From Alcaligenaceae bacterium (GTDB lineage Bacteria; Pseudomonadota; Gammaproteobacteria; Burkholderiales; Burkholderiaceae_B), in the NCBI GenBank assembly GCA_013416445.1, contig JACCER010000006.1, positions 62,001 to 126,000 of the forward strand: a stretch of DNA of 64,000 bases. Direction: 5' to 3'. The notes below the pieces were generated by a model that was not told where the DNA came from, did not search any database, and saw nothing but the letters and a program-made list of their open reading frames with translations. Shown piece after piece: positions 38,167 through 47,466 of this stretch; position 1 is the stretch's first letter, and each line of letters begins with the position of its first letter. Made by a program: the position numbers and the translations under genes.

Positions 38167-38676
38167 GTTGTCCGGTGTGGGTGAAGCTCAGTGCGGCACG
38201 GCGTGCTTGTTTCCGCGTCTGCCTCGTACAGCCGGGCGTCGGCCGAACTCGCTGCGCTCAAACAGCGGCCGACGACTGCCCCCGGCTTCCCTTCGTCAGC
38301 ACGCGGCGCACGCCTACCGCCGCACTGAGCTTCACCCACCCCAGACAACTGCGTAACAGAAAATTGGCCGGCCTGACGGCCTTGCAGCCTGAAAAGCTGG
38401 TTTTACTGGCACGGCTGGTTAGTGGTGAATAGGCTAGTCCAAGCTTCGCTGATGCAAAAAGTCGGGTGTGTCGGGGGCTGTGCAGGCGCCTTGCGCAAGC
38501 CGTTACGGTCAGCGCCATCGAGGAGGCAAGGCCGCGGCTGTCTGAGCCCGACGCTTGTCGGACCACTGGTCCGACCGGGCGAGTTCCGCGGACGCCTCGA
38601 TGGCGCTGAACGTAACGGGAACCCCGTCAGGGGCGCAGCGCGTGAAGCCGAAACAGCCTCCGACACACCCGACTTT
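38167..38676. repeat. 510-bp dispersed two-hairpin element, copy A
   Basis: The first inverted repeat spans 38167-38349 (31 bp arms, GTTGTCC... to ...GACAAC, two mismatches). The second spans 38458-38676 (24 bp arms, one mismatch) and encloses a further 24 bp inverted repeat (38500-38523 with 38595-38618) and a 9-1-9 palindrome (GTCGGACCA, TGGTCCGAC). The 108 bp spacer (38350-38457) differs most from the other copies. Short open frames exist in several phases, but no protein is credible. It lies between ridA and pncB. Confidence 0.9.
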
Positions 38677-38840
38677 CGCAAGAACAAAAAAAGCCGTACA
38701 CAACACACACCCGACTTTCGTAAGAACAAAAAAAGCCGTACACAACACACACCCGACTTTCGTAAGAACAAAAAAGCCGTACACAACACACACCTGACTT
38801 TCGCAAGAACGAAAAAACCGCACACAACACACGCCTGACA
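38664..38840 (+). repeat. Right tandem array of large repeat element, copy A
   Basis: Four units of 42, 42, 41 and 41 bp start at 38664, 38706, 38748 and 38789, with a partial fifth at 38830. Each begins CACACC(C/T)GACTTTCG and contains an A-run and CCG(T/C)ACACAACA. The first unit contains the outer end of the second inverted repeat, so the array looks like a duplicated element end. It stops 20 bp before the end of pncB. Confidence 0.9.
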
Positions 38841-38860
38841 GCGCTAATCCGCCTGCTGCA

Positions 38861-40036
38861 TCATGCAGGCGGCAACTGAAACACCTGGCGCAAATAGGCC
38901 AAATAAGCTGGATCATCACACATGGTTTTTTCAGGTGCGTCGGATACCTTCGCTACCGGTTGCCCATTGCAACGCACCATTTTCATCACGATCTGCAGCG
39001 GTTCATGCCCCAAGTCGTTGGTAAGATTTGTTCCGATTCCAAACGACACCTTGCAACGGCCCGCAAAACGCTGGGCCAGTTCGATCGCGCGCGGTATGGT
39101 CAGGGCATCGGAAAAAACCAGCGTCTTGGTGCGCGCATCGGCGCGATTGGCTTGATAATGGGCCAGCAGGCGCTCACCCCATACGAACGGATCACCAGAA
39201 TCGTGGCGCGCACCATCGAACAGCTTGCAAAAATACATATCGAAATCGCGCAGAAAAGCATCCATGCCATATACATCGGATAACGCAATCCCCAAATCGC
39301 CCCGGTATTCCTTGGCCCAAACTTCCAGTGCGAAAACCTGGGAATCGCGCAGGCGCGGCCCCAACGCCTGGCAAGCCTGCAAGTATTCATGCCCCATGGT
39401 GCCCAGCGGGGTTACGCCATGCACCATCGCGAAATACACATTGCTGGTGCCCGCAAAATTAGGCTCCATCTGGTCTTTCATGGTGAGCACGACTTCTTCG
39501 TGCCATTGCTTGGAAAAACGCCGGCGTGTACCGTATTCAGCCACGCGAAAATCGGCCAGCGCCGGATCATCGGTAACCAGTTGCATTTTCGACTGCAAGC
39601 GCCGACGGCCTTCTTCCCAGGCTGGCTCTGTGCAGACATTACGGAAATAGACTTCGTTCACAATAGCCAGCACAGGTATTTCAAACAGTATCGTGTGCAG
39701 CCACGGCCCCTTGACGGTAATGTCAATTTCACCAGGCAACACGCCAGGCGACACCGTAATGCATTTTTCCGGCATGTGAAACAAGCCAAGGAAATCCACA
39801 AAATCGCTTTTCATGAAGCGCAGCCCGCGCAAATACCGTAGTTCGTCTTCGGTAAACCGCAATTGGCACAATGCGTGGATTTCGGTGCGAATTTCATCCA
39901 GATAAGGGAGCAGATTCACATTCGGCGTACGACACTTGTAGCGATACTCTACTTGCGCAGCCGGAAAGTGATGCAGCACAACCTGCATCATGGTGAATTT
40001 ATACAAATCGGTATCGAGTAACGAAGTAATTATCAT
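38861..40036 (-). CDS. pncB: Nicotinate phosphoribosyltransferase
   Basis: The 391-residue enzyme begins '[20 protein letters not shown]' and has the family segments '[13 protein letters not shown]', '[13 protein letters not shown]' and '[10 protein letters not shown]'. It joins nicotinate to phosphoribosyl pyrophosphate in NAD salvage. It is transcribed alone, diverges from fdxA across 160 bp, and is followed closely by the large repeat element. Confidence 0.96.
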   Translation of the reverse strand: MIITSLLDTDLYKFTMMQVVLHHFPAAQVEYRYKCRTPNVNLLPYLDEIRTEIHALCQLRFTEDELRYLRGLRFMKSDFVDFLGLFHMPEKCITVSPGVLPGEIDITVKGPWLHTILFEIPVLAIVNEVYFRNVCTEPAWEEGRRRLQSKMQLVTDDPALADFRVAEYGTRRRFSKQWHEEVVLTMKDQMEPNFAGTSNVYFAMVHGVTPLGTMGHEYLQACQALGPRLRDSQVFALEVWAKEYRGDLGIALSDVYGMDAFLRDFDMYFCKLFDGARHDSGDPFVWGERLLAHYQANRADARTKTLVFSDALTIPRAIELAQRFAGRCKVSFGIGTNLTNDLGHEPLQIVMKMVRCNGQPVAKVSDAPEKTMCDDPAYLAYLRQVFQLPPA

Positions 40037-40196
40037 TGCGGCACATAAAGTATTTTTCTAACCATAGCACACAGCACAGGCTTATTCGTGTAACGCCGGG
40101 CGGGAAAAATCTGAAAGACTGCTTTGCCTGAAGGTCAATTCGGGCTTACCTTGATTAATTAGGTAAAATCGGGGTATCTGATGTTGGAGTCCTGAA

Positions 40197-40520
40197 ATGA
40201 CACATGTGGTTACCGAAAACTGTATTAAATGCAAATTTACCGACTGCGTCGATGTATGCCCGGTAGATTGCTTCCGAGAAGGGGCCAATTTCCTGGTCAT
40301 CGACCCAGACGAATGCATAGATTGCGCAGTTTGCGTGCCAGAATGCCCGGCTAACGCCATTTTTGCTGAAGAAGACGTCCCCCAAGACCAAGTCCAGTTC
40401 ATCGCACTGAACGCCGAACTATCACCCGAATTTGGCTCGATCAACCGCACCAAGCAGCCTTTGCCCGGCGCAGACGACTGGAATGGCGTCGACGACAAGC
40501 TGCAATACCTAGAACGTTAA
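40197..40520 (+). CDS. fdxA: 7Fe ferredoxin FdxA
   Basis: The 107-residue protein starts '[20 protein letters not shown]' and has two cysteine clusters (the second '[12 protein letters not shown]') that bind one [3Fe-4S] and one [4Fe-4S] centre, followed by the long C-terminal extension of the FdxA type. It carries electrons in the cytoplasm; its partner is not known. A GGAG site precedes the ATG, and a TAAAAT at 40164-40169 may be the -10 element. Confidence 0.95.
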   Translation: MTHVVTENCIKCKFTDCVDVCPVDCFREGANFLVIDPDECIDCAVCVPECPANAIFAEEDVPQDQVQFIALNAELSPEFGSINRTKQPLPGADDWNGVDDKLQYLER

Positions 40521-41091
40521 AGCAAGCATGCACCCTGCCTGCCCGGTGGCGCGTTACTGCTAACTGCCTCCGGCAAGGGTCTGCTGACTTCGTTGCGCGC
40601 TTGCGACTAGCCATTGTTGTTTAATTACGTCAGTGATACACATTATTCTCGCTGCCTTCCAAACAGACTTTCCAGAGCCTCATCCCGCAATGGGAGCGCT
40701 CATGAAACGGCCCTGCCTGCCGCGCAAAAATTTGCAAAAGTTAACGTTCCATTGATTGCAAACTGCGAAAAGCGTGTCCATACTCAAAAAAAATTGCCTG
40801 CCTGATCGCCAACGACAACACGAAATGTCGGCTAGACAGAACTATTGGCCAAATACCTGATCGAGACAACATAAACTTACACCATATGACCATATCAGCC
40901 ATTTGACCATAAGGAAAACTGGTAATTTCAACAATTTTATGATTAGCTTATAACGTAGTCATCTGCTAACGTGTTAAAACAAAGCGTTACAAGAAGTGGT
41001 CTGGCCAATTTTGCCGGCGCAAGGTCAAGCCTGAGCCCCTACAGAATTAACCGGTTTGCAAACCAAGCATTGCTTTCAAAAGGCTTTATTT
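40521..41091. other. 571 bp without a gene between fdxA and phaZ
   Basis: No convincing gene is seen; a 63-codon frame at 40614 lacks a ribosome-binding site and any family resemblance. The right half (40900-41000) is AT-rich and probably holds the phaZ promoter. Two similar TGACCAT stretches lie near 40886 and 40904. A perfect palindrome lies at 41053-41064. Confidence 0.5.
41053..41064. promoter_or_regulatory. Perfect 12-bp palindrome upstream of phaZ
   Basis: GGTTTGCAAACC lies 27 bp before the phaZ start codon and could bind a dimeric regulator. The identity of such a regulator is unknown. Confidence 0.35.
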
Positions 41092-42315
41092 ATGCTGTAT
41101 GACTTACACGAGCTTCAACGGTCATTTTTGACGCCACTGGCTGCATTCACCGATACTGGCTCGCAGCTATTCTCGCACCCTTACAGCCCTTTTGCGTATA
41201 CCCCTGTATCCCGACAAATCGCCGCCACCTACGAGCTGGTTCACCGTTTAGGCAAAGACTACGAAAAACCTGCATGGGGTCTGGCAACAACTGAAATTGC
41301 CGGCCAGCAAGTTGCTGTTACCGAACAAACCGTCTTGCAAAAGCCATTCTGCAACCTGGTTCACTTCAAGCGTGCGCAAAGCACCGACCCTGCTGGCGAT
41401 CCGCGCATACTGCTCGCGGCGCCCTTGTCGGGTCATCACGCCACACTGCTGCGCAATACTGTGCAAGCCCTGCTGCCCAACCACGAGGTCTACGTCACCG
41501 ATTGGGTCGACGCTCGCATGGTGCCTAACTCGGCCGGGCCTTTCCACCTGAACGACTACGTCAGGTACATACAGGAATTCATACAATTCCTTGGCCCCGA
41601 TGTACACGTAGTGTCGGTCTGCCAGCCTACAGTGCCCGTACTGGCTGCCATTTCACTTATGGCCACCAACAACGACCCCTGTCTTCCTCGCAGCATGACC
41701 ATGATGGGCGGACCCATCGACGCCCGTGAATCTCCTACCCAGGTCAACCGTCTGGCAACCACCAAGCCCTACTCCTGGTTCGAAAACAACCTTATCCACC
41801 GGGTTCCGCCACGCTTTCCGGGGGCAGGTCGGCCGGTTTACCCAGGCTTTTTGCAACATACCGGCTTTGTCGCCATGAACCCAGACCGTCATCTGCGTTC
41901 ACACTACGACTTCTATCTCCACCTGATCAAAGGCGACAACGACGACGCCGAAGCGCATCGCCAGTTCTACGACGAATACAACGCGGTGCTCGACATGCCC
42001 GCCGAGTTCTACCTTGACACCATTAAAGTCGTGTTCCAGGAACATCAATTGCCCTCCGGCACCTGGGTCATCGATGGCCAAACCGTCGACCCATCCGCCA
42101 TTTCTTCGGTGGCCTTGCTGACCATCGAAGGCGAATTCGACGACATTTCCGGCCAAGGCCAGACGCGTGCCGCACAACAACTTTGCAGCGGCATCCATGA
42201 AGAACGCAAGGAACACTACACTGCTGTAGGTTGCGGGCACTACGGCATTTTTTCAGGCCGCCGCTGGCGCGAAACAATATGTCCTAAAATAGGCGAATTC
42301 ATACGCCGTTTTTAA
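41092..42315 (+). CDS. phaZ: Intracellular polyhydroxyalkanoate depolymerase
   Basis: The 407-residue protein matches the PhaZ1 family of Ralstonia: 'MLYDLHELQRSFLTPL' at the start and the nucleophile C177 in 'VVSVCQPTVPVLAA' (cysteine instead of the usual lipase serine). The aspartate in 'TIEGEFDDISG' and histidine in 'GCGHYGIFSG' complete the triad. It mobilises stored poly-3-hydroxybutyrate granules. The ATG at 41092 is preferred over one twelve codons upstream. It ends at an intrinsic terminator. Confidence 0.94.
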   Translation: MLYDLHELQRSFLTPLAAFTDTGSQLFSHPYSPFAYTPVSRQIAATYELVHRLGKDYEKPAWGLATTEIAGQQVAVTEQTVLQKPFCNLVHFKRAQSTDPAGDPRILLAAPLSGHHATLLRNTVQALLPNHEVYVTDWVDARMVPNSAGPFHLNDYVRYIQEFIQFLGPDVHVVSVCQPTVPVLAAISLMATNNDPCLPRSMTMMGGPIDARESPTQVNRLATTKPYSWFENNLIHRVPPRFPGAGRPVYPGFLQHTGFVAMNPDRHLRSHYDFYLHLIKGDNDDAEAHRQFYDEYNAVLDMPAEFYLDTIKVVFQEHQLPSGTWVIDGQTVDPSAISSVALLTIEGEFDDISGQGQTRAAQQLCSGIHEERKEHYTAVGCGHYGIFSGRRWRETICPKIGEFIRRF

Positions 42316-42340
42316 GGGCTTTGCTCTTTCATGTAAAACA

Positions 42341-42362
42341 GGGGCCTGACGGCTCCTTTTTT
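42341..42362 (+). terminator. Intrinsic terminator after phaZ
   Basis: GGGGCC, a TGAC loop and GGCTCC (one G-U pair) are followed by six T residues. The tail ends 5 bp before the rnfB start codon. Confidence 0.7.
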
Positions 42363-42367
42363 CTGCC

Positions 42368-42997
42368 ATGCCCATCAAGTCACTCATAGACCGTATCGAC
42401 GCGGTGCTTCCCCAGACCCAATGCACCAAATGCGGTTACGATGGCTGCCGCCCGTATGCCGCAGCCATCGCCACTGATCACGAAGCCATCAACCGCTGCC
42501 CTCCTGGTGGGCAAGCCGGTATCCAGGCCCTGGCCGCGCTGCTTCACACCCCGGAACTGGCACTGGACACCCGTTGCGGCGAACACCAGCCCCTGATGCT
42601 CGCCGTTATCGACGAAACCCATTGCATAGGTTGCACTCTGTGCATACAGGCCTGCCCGGTCGACGCCATTGTGGGCGCAAACAAACTGATGCATACGGTC
42701 ATTCCCGATCGCTGCACTGGCTGTGACCTATGCGTGGCGCCCTGCCCTGTAGACTGTATCGCCATGGTGCCAGCCAAAACCGAATGGACCCCTGATCTGG
42801 CCATCGTGGCGCGCCAACATCACCAGCAAAGGCAACGTCGCCTGAGCACCCTGCACCCGGAACCCTCCAGCCTCGCTGCCCGCACACTGGCCAACAAAGC
42901 CCCGTTATCGGTGGCCGCCAACATCGACACGGCAGGCCGCCAGCAAATCATCGCCGATGCCCTTGCCCGGGCGCGTGCACGCCGCCAAAAACCATGA
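42368..42997 (+). CDS. rnfB: RnfB-type iron-sulfur protein
   Basis: The 209-residue protein has the RnfB [4Fe-4S] domain near the N-terminus ('[16 protein letters not shown]' with a later CPPGG). Two classical ferredoxin clusters follow ('[14 protein letters not shown]' and '[14 protein letters not shown]'). It lacks the membrane anchor of the Rnf/Rsx complex subunit and no other rnf gene is near, so it probably works as a soluble electron carrier. It overlaps nth by 4 bp, suggesting a link to assembly or maintenance of the Nth cluster; that is inference. Confidence 0.88.
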   Translation: MPIKSLIDRIDAVLPQTQCTKCGYDGCRPYAAAIATDHEAINRCPPGGQAGIQALAALLHTPELALDTRCGEHQPLMLAVIDETHCIGCTLCIQACPVDAIVGANKLMHTVIPDRCTGCDLCVAPCPVDCIAMVPAKTEWTPDLAIVARQHHQQRQRRLSTLHPEPSSLAARTLANKAPLSVAANIDTAGRQQIIADALARARARRQKP

Positions 42998-43632
42998 ACA
43001 AAGCCAAACGCACCGAAATCTTCGAGCGCCTGCGCGCCGCCAACCCCCAGCCAACCACTGAACTCGAATACGACAGCATTTTCCAGCTTCTGATTGCCGT
43101 CATACTGTCGGCCCAGGCAACTGACAGGTCGGTCAACCTGGCGACCCGCAAATTCTTCCCGCAGCACGGTACGCCAGAAGGCCTGTTGGCCTTGGGCGTA
43201 GAAGGCCTGGCTGACCATATCAAGACTATAGGGCTGTATAAAACCAAGGCCGCCAATGTCATCAAAACTTGCCAGATGCTGGTCGAGCAATACAACAGTC
43301 AAGTGCCAGATGACCGCACGGCGCTCGAGTCCTTTCCAGGGGTGGGCCGAAAAACCGCGAACGTCGTGCTGAACACGGCATTTGGCCACCCCACCATCGC
43401 AGTCGACACACATATTTTCCGGGTCGCCAACCGCACCGGAATCGCACCAGGAAAGAACGTTACTGAAGTCGAAAAAAAACTCGAACGATTCATACCTAAA
43501 CAATTCCTGCTTGATGCACACCATTGGCTGATATTGCATGGCCGCTACATCTGTGTAGCCCGCAAGCCCAAGTGCCCACAGTGCGGTATAGCTGACCTTT
43601 GCGAGTACAAGCTTAAAACAACCGCTACATAA
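42994..43632 (+). CDS. nth: Endonuclease III
   Basis: The 212-residue base-excision glycosylase has the helix-hairpin-helix '[15 protein letters not shown]' with the catalytic lysine, the aspartate in '[11 protein letters not shown]' and the C-terminal iron-sulfur loop C-x6-C-x2-C-x5-C. It removes oxidised pyrimidines and nicks the abasic site. It starts within the last codons of rnfB (ATGA overlap). Confidence 0.97.
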   Translation: MNKAKRTEIFERLRAANPQPTTELEYDSIFQLLIAVILSAQATDRSVNLATRKFFPQHGTPEGLLALGVEGLADHIKTIGLYKTKAANVIKTCQMLVEQYNSQVPDDRTALESFPGVGRKTANVVLNTAFGHPTIAVDTHIFRVANRTGIAPGKNVTEVEKKLERFIPKQFLLDAHHWLILHGRYICVARKPKCPQCGIADLCEYKLKTTAT

Positions 43633-43734
43633 GGCGATTACGCCAACCTATGAAAAACCCGCATGGCATTGTGCTGTGCAAGCGCTCATACTCGCCCTGT
43701 CATCAACAGAGTTTCCAAACCGACTGGCTGGGTA

Positions 43735-44508
43735 ATGAGCGAATATATTTTAGAAACCAAACACCTGGTGAAAGAGTTTCGCGGCTTTGTGGCCGTAAGC
43801 GACGTCAACCTCCAGGTCAAGCGTGGCACCATACATGCCCTGATTGGGCCTAATGGCGCAGGCAAGACGACCTGTTTCAATCTGCTGACCAAGTTTCTTA
43901 CCCCTACGTCAGGCAAAATATTTTTTGCCGACCACGAAATCACCCATGAAAAGCCAGCCCAAATTGCGCGGCGCGGCATCATACGGTCCTTTCAGATTTC
44001 AGCCATCTTCCCGCAGCTTACCGTATTGGAAAACGTGCGTATCGGCCTGCAGCGTCGTACTGGCCTGTCATATCATTTTTGGCGCAGCGACAGCATCCTG
44101 AATCGCCTGAACGAACCAGCTTTTCAGTTGCTGCAAGAGGTCGATCTGGCCGAATACGCCAACGAAATCACCGTCAATCTGCCCTATGGGCGCAAGCGCG
44201 CCCTGGAAATCGCCACCACGCTGGCCATGGAGCCCGAGCTCATGCTGCTCGACGAGCCCACCCAGGGCATGGGCCACGAAGACGTCAGCCGCGTCACGCA
44301 GCTCATCAAAAAAGTCAGCACCGGGCGCACCATACTCATGGTCGAACACAACATGAATGTGGTCTCGCAAATAGCCGACAAAATCACTGTACTGGCGCGC
44401 GGCTCCGTATTGGCCGAAGGCGACTACCAGCACGTATCCAGCAATGCCGCGGTCATGGAAGCCTACATGGGCACCACCACTGGCGAACTCGAAGGAGCCC
44501 ACGGATGA
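43735..44508 (+). CDS. livG: Branched-chain-type ABC transporter ATPase LivG (system 1)
   Basis: The 257-residue ATPase has Walker A 'GPNGAGKTT', a signature-like 'LPYGRKRALEIA' and Walker B 'LMLLDEPTQGMGHED'. It begins 'MSEYILETKHLVKEF'; upstream in-frame codons from 43663 lack a ribosome-binding site. It opens system 1, ordered livG-livF-livK-livH-livM, and overlaps livF by ATGA. The transported compound is unknown; relatives handle branched-chain amino acids, amides or aromatic acids. Confidence 0.9.
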   Translation: MSEYILETKHLVKEFRGFVAVSDVNLQVKRGTIHALIGPNGAGKTTCFNLLTKFLTPTSGKIFFADHEITHEKPAQIARRGIIRSFQISAIFPQLTVLENVRIGLQRRTGLSYHFWRSDSILNRLNEPAFQLLQEVDLAEYANEITVNLPYGRKRALEIATTLAMEPELMLLDEPTQGMGHEDVSRVTQLIKKVSTGRTILMVEHNMNVVSQIADKITVLARGSVLAEGDYQHVSSNAAVMEAYMGTTTGELEGAHG

Positions 44509-45218
44509 ACACCGCTGCGCTTGAAATTTCCGATCTGCACGCCTGGTACGGGGAGGCTCACGTGCTGCACGGCGTAAACCTCACTGTCGGGCAAGGCGAA
44601 GTCGTAACCCTGCTGGGGCGCAACGGATCAGGGCGCACCACCACGCTGCGCGCCATCCTGGGCCTCACAGGTACACGCAAAGGCTCGATTCGCATCCAGG
44701 GCACTGAATCCATTAATTTGCCCACCTACCGTGTTGCGCACCTGGGCATAGGTTACTGCCCCGAAGAACGCGGCATTTTTGCCGGCCTGACCTGCGAAGA
44801 AAACCTGCTGCTGCCGCCCACTGTAGGCGATACCCTGGGCGGCGGCATGTCGCTGGCCGAAATCTACGACATGTTCCCTAACCTCAAGGAACGCAGGCAA
44901 TCACCAGGCACGCGGCTTTCAGGCGGCGAGCAGCAAATGCTGGCCGTAGCGCGTATTTTGCGCACTGGCGCCAACCTGTTGCTGCTCGACGAAATCTCCG
45001 AAGGCCTGGCTCCTGTCATCGTACAGGCGCTGGCCCGCATGATCACAGCCCTGAAAGCCAAGGGCTATACCATCGTCATGGTCGAGCAAAACTTTCGCTT
45101 CGCCGCTCCGCTGGCCGACCGCTTCTACGTCATGGAACACGGCCAAATCGTCGAACAATTCAATGCGGCTGAACTACCAGCCAAACAAAATGTGCTTAAC
45201 ACCCTGCTAGGTGTATGA
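44505..45218 (+). CDS. livF: Branched-chain-type ABC transporter ATPase LivF (system 1)
   Basis: The 237-residue ATPase has signature 'LSGGEQQMLAVAR' and Walker B 'LLLLDEISEGLAP'. Its Walker A reads GRNGSGRTT: the usual lysine is arginine (R44, codon 44634-44636). The other motifs are intact, so the gene is not a pseudogene. The ATG at 44505 overlaps the livG stop; open frame further upstream is livG in another phase. It pairs with LivG on the LivH-LivM permease. Confidence 0.9.
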   Translation: MNTAALEISDLHAWYGEAHVLHGVNLTVGQGEVVTLLGRNGSGRTTTLRAILGLTGTRKGSIRIQGTESINLPTYRVAHLGIGYCPEERGIFAGLTCEENLLLPPTVGDTLGGGMSLAEIYDMFPNLKERRQSPGTRLSGGEQQMLAVARILRTGANLLLLDEISEGLAPVIVQALARMITALKAKGYTIVMVEQNFRFAAPLADRFYVMEHGQIVEQFNAAELPAKQNVLNTLLGV

Positions 45219-45268
45219 ACACTAAAAAAGCCGGCCAACCGGCAAACTACAAAACCAGGAGACCTCAC

Positions 45269-46480
45269 ATGAAACTGCGCACACTATCCGTTGCATTTGC
45301 TCTAGCCGGCCTAACCCTGGCCGTGCCTGGGCAAGCTGCCGGTATCTCCGATGATGTCATCCGTATCGGTTTCATCACCGATATGTCCGGCTTATATTCC
45401 GATATCGATGGCCCTGCGGGTGCCGAAGCCATACGCATGGCCATCGCCGACGTTGGCGGTGAGATCAATGGCAAGAAAATCGAGCTGCTGGTTGCCGACC
45501 ACCAAAACAAAGCCGACGTCGCCTCGTCGCGTGCGCGCGAATGGTTCGATGAAAAAAACCTCGACGTACTCATAGGAGGCACTAATTCCGGCACGGCGCT
45601 GGCCATGGCTGGTGTGGCAGCCGAAAAGAAAAAACCATTTATTTCCGTTGGCGCAGCCGCCTCTGAACTGACCAATGCACAATGCACCCCCTACACAGTT
45701 CACTATGCATACAACACCATAGCCCTGGCCCGAGGAACCGGTTCCGCTGTTGTCAAGAACGGCGGAAAATCCTGGTTCTTCCTTACTGCTGACTACGCCT
45801 TCGGCCACGCCCTTGAACGCGATACCGCTGCCGTCGTCAAGGCAGCCGGTGGAACCGTGCTGGGTGCCGTCAGGGCGCCGCTCAGCACCTCCGACTTCTC
45901 CTCCTTCATGCTGCAAGCCCAGGCTTCGGGCGCCAAGATCCTCGGCCTGGCCAATGCAGGCGGCGACTTCATCAACTCGGTCAAGGCAGCCAAAGAATTC
46001 GGCATCACCAAGACCATGAACCTGGCCGGCCTGCTGGTGTTCATCAACGACGTGCATGCGCTGGGCCTGGAAAACACGCAAGGCCTGTACCTGACCAGCG
46101 GCTGGTACTGGGATAAAGACGACGCTTCACGCAAGTGGGGCGAACGTTTCTTTGCAAGCCAAAAACGCATGCCATCATTCCTGCAAGCAGCCGACTACTC
46201 AGCGGTCAGTTTCTACCTGCGCGGGGTCAAGGCCAGCGGCACCGATGATACCGACACCCTCATGAAATGGATGAAATCCAACAAGGTCAACGACTTTTTC
46301 GCTCCTAATGGCCAGGTTCGCGAAGATGGCCGCATGGTCTACGACATGTATCTCGTGCAGGTCAAGAAGCCGTCCGAGTCCAAACGGCCCTGGGACTACT
46401 ACAACATCGTAGAAACATTGCCCGGTGACCAAGTCTACGGCACACTGGCAGAATCCACTTGCAAGCTAGTCAAGAAATAG
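45269..46480 (+). CDS. livK: ABC transporter periplasmic binding protein LivK (system 1)
   Basis: The 403-residue protein has a signal peptide cleaved near 'VPGQAAG' and a type I periplasmic-binding fold ('VIRIGFITDMSGLYSDIDGP'). It delivers ligand to the LivH-LivM channel. The ATG at 45269 has an AGGAG site 10 bp upstream. Ligand identity cannot be read; the segment 'GGTNSGTALAMAGVA' is typical of the aliphatic-amide/aromatic branch as well as of LivJ-like proteins. A stem-loop follows the gene. Confidence 0.9.
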   Translation: MKLRTLSVAFALAGLTLAVPGQAAGISDDVIRIGFITDMSGLYSDIDGPAGAEAIRMAIADVGGEINGKKIELLVADHQNKADVASSRAREWFDEKNLDVLIGGTNSGTALAMAGVAAEKKKPFISVGAAASELTNAQCTPYTVHYAYNTIALARGTGSAVVKNGGKSWFFLTADYAFGHALERDTAAVVKAAGGTVLGAVRAPLSTSDFSSFMLQAQASGAKILGLANAGGDFINSVKAAKEFGITKTMNLAGLLVFINDVHALGLENTQGLYLTSGWYWDKDDASRKWGERFFASQKRMPSFLQAADYSAVSFYLRGVKASGTDDTDTLMKWMKSNKVNDFFAPNGQVREDGRMVYDMYLVQVKKPSESKRPWDYYNIVETLPGDQVYGTLAESTCKLVKK

Positions 46481-46500
46481 GCCTTTTCTTTCTATGAAAA

Positions 46501-46530
46501 CAATGCTCCAGGCTGCACGCGGGGGCATTG
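46501..46530 (+). other. Stem-loop between livK and livH (system 1)
   Basis: CAATGCTCC (46501-46509) pairs with GGGGCATTG (46522-46530) with one G-U pair. No T-run follows. Such hairpins after binding-protein genes can raise upstream mRNA stability relative to the permease genes. Confidence 0.5.
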
Positions 46531-46578
46531 TCGCTATTGCTTTATCCATATTCGCTTCGTCATGGATTTCCTACACAT

Positions 46579-47466
46579 ATGACTGAAATATTCGGCATAC
46601 CTATCCAAGCCTTGCTGGGCCAGTTATTGCTCGGTCTGGTCAATGGATCATTTTACGCAGTACTGTCACTTGGCCTCGCGGTGATATTCGGTCTGCTCAA
46701 TATCATTAATTTCGCACATGGCGCGCTTTACATGGTGGGCGCCTTTTGCACCTGGATGGGGCTGGAATACCTTGGTCTGAACTACTGGCTGATGCTGTTT
46801 CTTACCCCGCTAATCGTGGGCATCTTTGGCATCCTGATCGAGCGCACACTCATACGTCATCTCTATAAGCTCGATCACTTGTACGGCCTGCTGCTCACCT
46901 TTGGCATCACCCTGCTGCTTGAAGGCCTGTTTCGCAGCATGTACGGCGTCTCCGGCCAACCCTACGCCACACCCGCACTGCTGCAAGGCGGCGTGAACCT
47001 GGGCTTCATGTATCTGCCCATCTATCGCGCCTGGGTTGTGGTTGCCTCTTTGGTCGTATGCTTTGCCACGTGGTTCATCATAGAAAAAACCCGCCTGGGC
47101 GCCTTACTGCGCGCAGGTACCGAAAACTCCAAGCTGGTTGAAGCATTTGGCGTGAACGTACCGCTGCTCATTACGCTTACCTATGGCTTTGGCGTGGGAC
47201 TGGCCGGGTTTGCCGGCGCCCTGGCCGCCCCTGTCATGCAAGTTTCTCCGCTTATGGGCTCCAACCTGATCATCGTGGTTTTCGCCGTAGTGGTGATCGG
47301 GGGCATGGGTTCCATCATGGGCTCCATACTCACTGGACTGGGGCTAGGCATCATCGAAGGCCTGACCAAGGTTTTCTGGCCTGAAGCCTCCAATACCGTT
47401 GTCTTCATCATCATGGTTATCGTTTTGCTGATACGCCCAGCAGGCCTCTTTGGGAAAGAACAATGA
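46579..47466 (+). CDS. livH: ABC transporter permease LivH (system 1)
   Basis: The 295-residue inner-membrane protein has eight or so helices and the LivH hallmarks 'LLLGLVNGSFYAVLSLGLAV' near the start and 'VVVIGGMGSIMGSILTGL' near the end. It forms the channel with LivM. The ATG at 46579 begins 'MTEIFGIPIQALLGQ'. It overlaps livM by 4 bp. Confidence 0.92.
   Translation: MTEIFGIPIQALLGQLLLGLVNGSFYAVLSLGLAVIFGLLNIINFAHGALYMVGAFCTWMGLEYLGLNYWLMLFLTPLIVGIFGILIERTLIRHLYKLDHLYGLLLTFGITLLLEGLFRSMYGVSGQPYATPALLQGGVNLGFMYLPIYRAWVVVASLVVCFATWFIIEKTRLGALLRAGTENSKLVEAFGVNVPLLITLTYGFGVGLAGFAGALAAPVMQVSPLMGSNLIIVVFAVVVIGGMGSIMGSILTGLGLGIIEGLTKVFWPEASNTVVFIIMVIVLLIRPAGLFGKEQ

Noticed and set aside
38160-38825. 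Open frames of 60-140 codons in the large repeat element, copy A (similar frames in copies B and C)
   Set aside because: Several phases on both strands are open at once, frames run through inverted and tandem repeats, and differences between copies do not spare codon positions. Conservation is explained at DNA level.
38664-38840. CRISPR array
   Set aside because: The 42 bp units are contiguous with no unique spacers, and no cas genes are present. The same applies to the 18-21 bp arrays.
40614-40805. 63-codon frame between fdxA and phaZ
   Set aside because: It has no Shine-Dalgarno sequence, no recognisable composition and no coupling to a neighbour.
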